Origin: Thermoflexaceae bacterium
Lineage (GTDB): Bacteria; Chloroflexota; Dehalococcoidia; Tepidiformales; Tepidiformaceae
Reading direction: 5' to 3'
NCBI GenBank assembly: GCA_015075555.1
Contig: JABTUD010000001.1
Location: forward strand, 496,001-560,000
DNA: 64,000 nucleotides
Below, piece by piece: positions 58,934 through 64,000 of the stretch. The position numbers and the translations under genes are program-made. Under the pieces are notes generated by a model. It ran no database searches, was not told the DNA's origin, and saw nothing but the letters and a program-made list of their open reading frames with translations. Position 1 is the first letter of the stretch, and each line of letters begins with the position of its first letter.

Positions 58934-60592
58934 CTAGTAGAACTCGTTGGTGTAGAAGCAGTGGCGATTCTTGAGCTCGTCCCAGCCTTGCAAGGAGGCG
59001 AGGAGCGAGGTGATCTCACCGATGCTGAGGTAGGCTTTGACGGCGGCGATCACCGGTTCGACGAGGTTTTCGCGGGCGCGATACGCCCCAGCAAGGCGAA
59101 CCTTCGCGGCCTCTGCAGCAACAGGATCGCGCTCTCGCTTCGTTGTCTCCAGGCGGGCGACCTGTTTTTCGCGCCAGGCCGGATCGTATTCGAAGACGTC
59201 GCTGGCAGAGAGGCCGACCTGCTCTTCCACCTCCTCGGGCAGCACGTGCTCGTTGACGCCAACCACGCGCCGCTCGCCGCGGTCGACCTGGAGCTGGCGG
59301 CGGTAGCCAGCCATGTTGGCATCGGCCGAGATCTGTTCGAACGCCCGGCGATCGGGAAGTGCTTCCAGCCGGGCAATCTCCTCGAGCGCCAGGGCTTCGA
59401 TCTGGGATGTGAGCGCCTCTATGGCGTAGGCGCCTCCGAGGGGGTCGTTGACGGCAGCCACATCGGTCTCGTCGGCGATGATCTGCTGGGTACGCAGGGA
59501 GAGTGTGGCAGCCGCCTCGGTGGGGATGGCGAGCACCTCATCGAACGAGTTGACGGAAAGGGATTGGGCGCCGCCCAGGACAGCAGCCAGCGCATGGACG
59601 GTGCCGCGGATGATGTTGTTCAGCGGCTGCTGCATGGTGAGGCTAAGGGCCGATGTCTGGACATGGAAGCGCATCACCTGGGACCTGGAGCTGGTGGCGC
59701 CAAGGTCCCGCATGGCCCGTGCCCAGATGCGGCGGGCAGCGCGGAACTTGGCCACTTCCTCCAGAAGCTCGTTCTCAGCGCTGAAGAAGAATGTGATGCG
59801 GGGAGCGATAGCCTCGATGGGCAGACCACGGCTACAGGCTGCGCGGGCGGTATAGAGTCCCATGAAGATAGCGAAGGCTACCTCCTGGACCGAGGAGACA
59901 CCCTGGTCGCGGATATTGCGGGCTGAGATGCTGGTGTGGTTCCAGTGGGGGAGTTCGCGCGTGCAGAACTCAATCACATCAAGGGCGTGGTTGCCCCGGT
60001 GCGCAGGGCCCTCTCCGCCGGGAGCGACGACGTTCTGAATGGTGCCATGGAGCTGGGCCCACGGGACACCGCGTCTCTCGGCCTCGGCCAGGATCATGGC
60101 AAACACGGGAAGCGAGGCGCCGATCTGGTTTATTGTGACCGAGGCCATGTCGACGCCTTCGAGGAGGGTCTGCATATCGGCGAGGGTATCGAGCCAGACG
60201 CCGCCCCGGCCGAGGACACCAGCGGCACGCGGGTCGGAGGACTCATACGGTGCATAGCCCATGCCGCAGACGCTGAAGCCAGTCTGCCCCTGGGCGAAGA
60301 GGTAGCGCAGCCGCTCGTTGGTTTCCTCGGCGGTGCCAACGCCTATCACCTGGCGCCTGGTCCATTCCTTTCCGCGGTAGCCGGTGGGGGTGGAGCCCCG
60401 GGTGAAGGGGAATGCACCGGGAAGGCCAAGATTGGCCAGGTAATCGAATCCGGGGACATCGAGGGGGGTGTAGAGTGGCTTGAGAGGGGCGCCGTAGGTG
60501 GTGAGCCGGGATTGGCCTACAGGCGTACCCACGAGGTTCTCATACCATTCGACAGCGCCGGTGAGATTATCGCGCGAGGTGGCGTTCTGCAT
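58934..60592 (-). CDS. Methylmalonyl-CoA mutase-family large subunit (acyl-CoA mutase), substrate uncertain
   Basis: 552 residues from ATG 60592, with GGGAGG upstream. B12-dependent TIM barrel: FPFTRGSTPTGYRGKEWTRRQVIGVGTAEETNERLRYLF in runs (about 61-99), GLPIEAIAPRITFFFSAENELLEEVAKFRAARRIWA in runs, RFHVQTSALSLTMQQPLNNIIRGTVHALAAVLGGAQSLSVNSFDE in runs, and AVNDPLGGAYAIEALT. Where true methylmalonyl-CoA mutase reads LSVAFDLPTQ, this has FSVCGMGYAPYE, and TVQNDILKE becomes TIQNVVAPG, so substrate is probably not methylmalonyl-CoA. With the separate B12 subunit and CoA-transferase it resembles the two-subunit isobutyryl- or 2-hydroxyacyl-CoA mutase layout. Confidence 0.8.
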   Translation of the reverse strand: MQNATSRDNLTGAVEWYENLVGTPVGQSRLTTYGAPLKPLYTPLDVPGFDYLANLGLPGAFPFTRGSTPTGYRGKEWTRRQVIGVGTAEETNERLRYLFAQGQTGFSVCGMGYAPYESSDPRAAGVLGRGGVWLDTLADMQTLLEGVDMASVTINQIGASLPVFAMILAEAERRGVPWAQLHGTIQNVVAPGGEGPAHRGNHALDVIEFCTRELPHWNHTSISARNIRDQGVSSVQEVAFAIFMGLYTARAACSRGLPIEAIAPRITFFFSAENELLEEVAKFRAARRIWARAMRDLGATSSRSQVMRFHVQTSALSLTMQQPLNNIIRGTVHALAAVLGGAQSLSVNSFDEVLAIPTEAAATLSLRTQQIIADETDVAAVNDPLGGAYAIEALTSQIEALALEEIARLEALPDRRAFEQISADANMAGYRRQLQVDRGERRVVGVNEHVLPEEVEEQVGLSASDVFEYDPAWREKQVARLETTKRERDPVAAEAAKVRLAGAYRARENLVEPVIAAVKAYLSIGEITSLLASLQGWDELKNRHCFYTNEFY

Positions 60593-60660
60593 TGGCACCT
60601 CCCTGGGGGAGTCCGGGATGGCAGGCAGCGGCATCATTGGGAAGCGCCGCGGGCCGTGCC

Positions 60661-60674
60661 ATGATGCGCGTCAT
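60661..60674. promoter_or_regulatory. Palindromic operator candidate, motif B
   Basis: ATGATGCGCGTCAT (complement ATGACGCGCATCAT), 69 bases before the mutase start; fits ATGAC-SSSS-RTCAT as at 20729 and 24737. Confidence 0.4.
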
Positions 60675-60687
60675 ATGTCGCCGACCG

Positions 60688-61218
60688 TCAACCGGCGGCC
60701 GAGGCGGCGGGCTCATAGCCGGGAACGAATTTCCTCCACTCGATCTGGCTGCCCAGGTACTGGAAGAAGGCGTGGTAGACAGAAACACGCGGCGCGGCTG
60801 GTTCGTGCCGGAGGGACATCCGCGCCTCAGCAGGGGTCCGTCCAGCCTTGCGGTGGTTGCACGCCTTGCAGGCACTCACGAGGTTCTCCCACGTGTGCGG
60901 GCCACCGCGATGGCGGGGGATGACGTGGTCGAGGGTGAGATCGCGCGTCTCGCGGCTGCAGTAAACGCAACGCCACCCATCGCGGGCAAACACTTCCTTG
61001 CGCGTCAAGCGCAACTTCGGCCGCGGGCGGCGGATCATGTTCACAAGTCGGATAACCGAGGGGAGCGGGAACGCGGTGCGGGCGGTGTGGAGCATTTCGC
61101 GGGCGTTTTCGAGCACCTCTGCCTTGCCGCGCAAGACAAGGACGATAGCGCGCCGGACGTTGCACACGTTGAGCGGCTCGTAATTCTGGTTGAGCACGAG
61201 CACGGAAGCGGAGTTCAT
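60688..61218 (-). CDS. HNH endonuclease domain protein
   Basis: 176 residues from ATG 61218. NSASVLVLNQNYEPLNVCNVRRAI (about 2-25) is the conserved N-terminus of a widespread housekeeping-like HNH group. HNH core: FARDGWRCVYCSRETRDLTLDHVIPRHRGG in runs (about 76-105), then LVSACKACNHRKAGRTP, giving two CxxC zinc pairs and the catalytic His of LDHVIP. Probably a DNA nuclease of unknown cellular role; not linked to a mobile element here. Confidence 0.85.
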   Translation of the reverse strand: MNSASVLVLNQNYEPLNVCNVRRAIVLVLRGKAEVLENAREMLHTARTAFPLPSVIRLVNMIRRPRPKLRLTRKEVFARDGWRCVYCSRETRDLTLDHVIPRHRGGPHTWENLVSACKACNHRKAGRTPAEARMSLRHEPAAPRVSVYHAFFQYLGSQIEWRKFVPGYEPAASAAG

Positions 61219-61283
61219 TCGGTCCCGCCTTCGCCGCGATACTAACAAAGGCGAATCAGGCTGCGCAATTGCCAGCCGGCGAT

Positions 61284-61580
61284 TCAGGCCGGGCCGTATC
61301 TGCTCCAGAGGCGCAGCGTCTCGCGGATCTTCTCAACGGATTCTGGAGCGAGGCTCGCAGAGCTGAGGACGCACTCTTCGAGATGGTGGTCGAGAAGCAG
61401 CAGGCCGGCCTGCTCCAGGCCAGAGCGTGCGGCGAGGAGCTGGGTGAGGACCTCCTCGCAGCAGCGGTCCTCTTCGAGCATCTTACGCAGGCCCCGGATC
61501 TGTCCCTCGACTCGGGCCAGGCGATCCTGGAGCTTCTTGCTATCGTGCCCTTCCAGTGCGGCCGACATGTGTATTGACAT
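61284..61580 (-). CDS. csoR: CsoR-family metal-sensing repressor
   Basis: 98 residues from ATG 61580. All-helical CsoR/RcnR family: KLQDRLARVEGQIRGLRKMLEEDRCCEEVLTQL in runs (about 16-48), LLLLDHHLEECVL (about 60-72). Cys41-x24-His66-x3-Cys70 has the same spacing as the copper ligands Cys36, His61, Cys65 of mycobacterial CsoR. Represses until Cu(I) binds. Instead of a copper pump, the divergent gene is thioredoxin; a matching operator overlaps its own start. Confidence 0.85.
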   Translation of the reverse strand: MSIHMSAALEGHDSKKLQDRLARVEGQIRGLRKMLEEDRCCEEVLTQLLAARSGLEQAGLLLLDHHLEECVLSSASLAPESVEKIRETLRLWSRYGPA

Positions 61581-61582
61581 GT

Positions 61583-61599
61583 ATACCCCCCGTGGGTAT
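61583..61599. promoter_or_regulatory. CsoR-type operator
   Basis: ATACCC-N5-GGGTAT palindrome with a G/C-run centre, the usual CsoR site form. It begins 3 bases before the csoR ATG (the GGGGGG of the minus strand also serves as ribosome site) and 80 bases before the thioredoxin start. Confidence 0.65.
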
Positions 61600-61678
61600 G
61601 CTGGGAACATCGTACCACGGGGCCCACGGCTGTCAATCAGTGGTGTGCGGCCCGGGTGCAACACCTGGAGGAGAATTC

Positions 61679-62005
61679 GTGTCAAGCCCTCGAGAAGTCA
61701 CCGACGCCACTTTTGAAAGCGATGTCGTGGGGAGCGACCTGCCCGTGCTGGTCGATTTCTGGGCGCCATGGTGCGGCCCCTGCCGCATGGTTGCCCCGCT
61801 TGTTGATGAGCTGAGCGACGAGTACGCCGGCAAGGTGAACTTCTTCAAGATGAACACCGACGAGAACCCGGCCGTGCCCAGCAAGTTCGGCATTCGCAGC
61901 ATCCCGACGCTGCTCATTTTCAAGGGTGGCGAGTTGCAGGGGTCAATCGTGGGGTTCCGGCCCAAGAGTGAGCTCAAGAAGCGGCTCGAAGAGGCGCTCG
62001 TCTAG
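61679..62005 (+). CDS. trxA: Thioredoxin
   Basis: 108 residues from GTG 61679, with GGAGGAG upstream. VLVDFWAPWCGPCRMVAPLVDEL (about 22-44) holds the WCGPC active site; KFGIRSIPTLLIFKGGE contains the cis-proline. Cytosolic disulfide reductase, reduced by the downstream TrxB. Codirectional with trxB after an intercistronic hairpin; divergent from csoR. Confidence 0.93.
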   Translation: MSSPREVTDATFESDVVGSDLPVLVDFWAPWCGPCRMVAPLVDELSDEYAGKVNFFKMNTDENPAVPSKFGIRSIPTLLIFKGGELQGSIVGFRPKSELKKRLEEALV

Positions 62006-62037
62006 AAGGGCGGGGCAACCGCCACTACCAAGAACCA

Positions 62038-62062
62038 GAAGGCGGCCGTGGTGGCCGCCTTC
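62038..62062 (+). promoter_or_regulatory. Intercistronic hairpin between trxA and trxB
   Basis: GAAGGCGGCC (62038-62047) / GGCCGCCTTC (62053-62062), loop GTGGT, 10-bp perfect stem, no T-run. May cap the trxA message or attenuate read-through to trxB. Confidence 0.5.
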
Positions 62063-62106
62063 CGTGTTTGCCGGCGATTGATTGACCCCAATGGGGAGCT
62101 GGTGCC

Positions 62107-63042
62107 ATGCAGGACCTGGATATCGCAATCGTAGGAGCGGGCGGAGCGGGACTGACCTCCGCCATCTACACCGGGCGGGCGCGGCGGCGGACCGCCGTCT
62201 TCGAGCGCCTGATGACCGGTGGGCAGATTGCCACCACCGACATTGTCGAGAACTACCCGGGGTTCCCGCAGGGGGTGAACGGCTTCGACCTCGCGCAGCT
62301 GATGCTGCAGCAGGCGGAGAAGTTTGGCGCCCAGGTTGTGTACGAGGGTGTGGAGTCGCTGGAACGCACGAGCGATGACCGGTTCGTCATTCATACAGCG
62401 GTGGAGACCTACCGGGCGCGGGCAGTGATTGTCACCGCAGGGGCTGACTACGCGAAGCTGGGAGTCCCGGGCGAGGCTGAGCTCGTTGGCCGCGGGGTGA
62501 GCTACTGCGGAACGTGCGATGGTGCGTTCTTCCAGGGGCAGGAGGTGGCGGTCATTGGGGGCGGCGATTCTGCCCTCGATGAGGGCCTCTTCGTGACGCG
62601 CTTCGCGAGCAAGGTTCATGTCATCCATCGGCGCGACCAGTTGCGCGCCAGTGCCTTGCTGCGAGACCGCGCCTTTGCCAATCCGCGAATGGACTTCACC
62701 TGGAACACCGTGGTGGAGCGCATCGACGGCAGCAGCCAGGTCGAGCGCATTCAGCTTCGCAACACCGTGACGGGCGAGGCGAGCAGCATGGCGATTTCGG
62801 GCGTATTCGTCTTCATTGGGCAGGTTCCCAACAGCCACATCCTGAAGGGGCTCGTGGAACTGGATGGCGGGGGACACGCACTTGTTGACCAGGGCATGAG
62901 AACGGCAATACCGGGGCTGTTCGTCGCTGGCGATGTGCGCACCGGGGCCGCCAGGCAGCTCGTGAGCGCCTGCGGCGACGGCGCCACGGCGGCGATTTCG
63001 GCGGAGCATTACCTGGCCGAGCGCTGGCCAGGCGGAGAGTAG
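62107..63042 (+). CDS. trxB: Thioredoxin reductase
   Basis: 311 residues. FAD motif IAIVGAGGAGLTSAIYTGRARRRTAVFE in runs (about 5-32), GGQIATTDIVENYPGFPQGV (about 39-58), redox centre SYCGTCDGAFFQG (about 134-146), NADPH motif AVIGGGDSALDEGLFV (about 149-164) and C-terminal GLFVAGDVRTGAARQLVSACGDGA. All expected residues present. Transfers electrons from NADPH to thioredoxin; could also feed the selenium-containing DsbA-like protein. Confidence 0.93.
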   Translation: MQDLDIAIVGAGGAGLTSAIYTGRARRRTAVFERLMTGGQIATTDIVENYPGFPQGVNGFDLAQLMLQQAEKFGAQVVYEGVESLERTSDDRFVIHTAVETYRARAVIVTAGADYAKLGVPGEAELVGRGVSYCGTCDGAFFQGQEVAVIGGGDSALDEGLFVTRFASKVHVIHRRDQLRASALLRDRAFANPRMDFTWNTVVERIDGSSQVERIQLRNTVTGEASSMAISGVFVFIGQVPNSHILKGLVELDGGGHALVDQGMRTAIPGLFVAGDVRTGAARQLVSACGDGATAAISAEHYLAERWPGGE

Positions 63043-63077
63043 ACGCAGTTCAGCCAGCCTGTGCTATTCTTTTCCCG

Positions 63078-63380
63078 ATGCCGCTCTACGAGTTCATGTG
63101 CAAGGCCTGCGGAGCCCGTGACGAGACTTTCACGCGGACAATCACGGGTGAACCGCCTGCGCCGGAATGCCCGGCCGGCCAGGGTGAGCCCGGGCACGTG
63201 ATGCAGCGAGTGGTCAGCTCATTCGCGCGCCACCTGACCATGGCGGACCAGATTGCGGAGGCTGAAGCCAGGTTCGGGAAAGAGGTGGACGCGGCAATGG
63301 GCCATGAGCCAGACGTGGGGCGCTTCGCGAGGCGCTATGAGGAACTGGCCAGGGGCCTGCCCGGAGCGGACGGTTCCTGA
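63078..63380 (+). CDS. FmdB-like zinc-ribbon protein
   Basis: 100 residues. MPLYEFMCKACGARDE is the classic FmdB start with CxxC; the second half-site is CPAGQGEPGH with only one Cys and a His, an altered ribbon. The rest (FARHLTMADQIAEAEARFGKEVD) is helical and acidic. Function unknown; possibly a regulatory or metal-binding protein. It overlaps the convergent membrane protein gene by 46 bases. Confidence 0.7.
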   Translation: MPLYEFMCKACGARDETFTRTITGEPPAPECPAGQGEPGHVMQRVVSSFARHLTMADQIAEAEARFGKEVDAAMGHEPDVGRFARRYEELARGLPGADGS

Positions 63381-64000
63381 GCCGCGCGTGCGGTTCCCCG
63401 CGCAGTGCGCGGAGCTTCGCGCGCGCCGATGCAGAGAGCGACCATTCCTGCCACCACAAGCCCGGTCTGGTACGTGCTGTGGAGCCCGATGCCGCCGGTG
63501 ATGAGCAGGACGAACCCGGCGAGAACGACCAGACGCCGCTGTCTCAGGAGCCCGAGAGCGGTCGCGAGCAGGGCAGCGGCGCCAACGGCATAGGCCACTG
63601 AAGGGAGCGTGCCCGCCAGGCCCTCGTTCCAGAGGAGCAGGATCTTCGTCGTCGAACCGTTGGCAAGAAGAGCGGCGAACATTACGAGGCCCGCGATCGC
63701 CGCAAGGCCAAGAGCGAGGCGGGACGGGCGCGCTGCCAATCCCAGGGGTGCCAGGGCCGCGAAGGCAAGCGCGAGCCATTCGGCCCCCCAGAGCATCCAG
63801 CGCGTTTCGTAGGAGCCGTATCCCTGGGAAGCGGCGTCCTGGAGCATGGTGCTGGTTCCCTGGAGCGCGAATGCGGTTGCGAAAGCTCCGAGGACGAGTG
63901 CGCCGGGGGCATCCATGCGGGCGGCCGCCGCGCTCGCAGCCATGATCACTGCCCCAACAGTGAGGACATCAACCAGGATGACGCTGGCTGCATCGGCACG
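63335..64000 (-). CDS. Hypothetical multi-pass membrane protein, N-terminus beyond the window
   Basis: The frame stays open from the window edge (RADAASVILVDVLTVGAVIM) to a stop at 63335. An internal start at 63949 is possible but the open frame upstream is hydrophobic, so the gene probably begins outside. About six Ala/Leu-rich membrane helices, no charged motif or family recognised; polar Arg/Pro tail. Could be a small-molecule transporter or structural membrane protein; no function claimed. Confidence 0.5.
   Translation of the reverse strand, partial: RADAASVILVDVLTVGAVIMAASAAAARMDAPGALVLGAFATAFALQGTSTMLQDAASQGYGSYETRWMLWGAEWLALAFAALAPLGLAARPSRLALGLAAIAGLVMFAALLANGSTTKILLLWNEGLAGTLPSVAYAVGAAALLATALGLLRQRRLVVLAGFVLLITGGIGLHSTYQTGLVVAGMVALCIGAREAPRTARGTARAAQEPSAPGRPLASSS

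Noticed and set aside
1-64000. CRISPR arrays, insertion sequences, prophage or replication origin
   Set aside because: No regularly spaced repeats, transposase, integrase, phage structural genes or DnaA-box cluster were seen.

Overview
The window is high-GC, gene-dense bacterial DNA, most likely from a Chloroflexota lineage rich in acyl-CoA and CoA-transferase genes (Dehalococcoidia-like). This is inferred from a secreted beta-helix protein ending in a hydrophobic IPLL-type tail, lipoproteins with Asp-rich stretches after the lipobox, several PPOX-class flavoproteins, and abundant ACAD, MaoC and CaiB genes. No rRNA is present, so the placement is tentative.

Layout. 1-16.9 kb: housekeeping and stress genes (partial membrane glycosyltransferase, CSLREA/beta-helix/Calx-beta secreted protein, hydrolase, MFS transporter, TPP enzyme, CBS protein, tRNA-Gly, degenerate GGDEF protein, GltD-like oxidoreductase, MBL hydrolase, split chromate transporter, tRNA-Arg, sulfide:quinone oxidoreductase, HigBA, DinB). 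16.9-24.5 kb: a minus-strand operon of a TMADH/dienoyl-CoA-reductase-like Fe-S flavoenzyme, ETF alpha and beta, a type II DMSO-reductase-family Mo enzyme and a DUF169 protein. 25-32 kb: an acyl-CoA module (MmgE/PrpD, two MaoC hydratases, ACAD, CaiB CoA-transferase, CitE/Mcl lyase) resembling mesaconate/citramalate/itaconate chemistry, split by a toxin-antitoxin pair. 32-45 kb: a second catabolic region (two FadE-like ACADs, SDR, paired MaoC, flavin reductase, HpaB-type monooxygenase, orphan lipoprotein receptor, TetR regulator, racemase, acyl-CoA carboxylase beta). Three nearly identical palindromes mark its promoters as one regulon. 45-51 kb: DNA glycosylase, PhaJ-like hydratase, methyltransferases, a DsbA/FrnE-like protein and an MTHFR-like protein. 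51-55 kb: dipeptide-type ABC transporter. 55-64 kb: folC, PPOX protein, CoA-transferase, split B12-dependent mutase, HNH nuclease, a CsoR-family repressor divergent from thioredoxin and thioredoxin reductase, FmdB-like protein and a membrane protein leaving the window.

The most notable observation is two in-frame UGA codons 2.6 kb apart, each exactly where the family has a conserved redox cysteine: the first Cys of a CPWC motif in a DsbA/FrnE-like protein and the Cys of the W-x-x-C-x-A-G-A-L motif in an ArsM-like methyltransferase. Both reading frames continue with full family similarity, and both UGAs are followed at bacterial-SECIS distance by a small hairpin with G in the first two loop positions. 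They are best read as two selenoproteins that ordinary gene calling truncates.

Caution: at least eight other genes carry single-base frameshifts, some in compensating pairs, in GC-rich runs (etfA, etfB, the Fe-S flavoenzyme, two MaoC genes, the racemase C-terminus, the carboxylase N-terminus, an O-methyltransferase). This looks more like residual assembly indels than decay. Intact protein lengths and apparent fusions at these loci should not be taken at face value.
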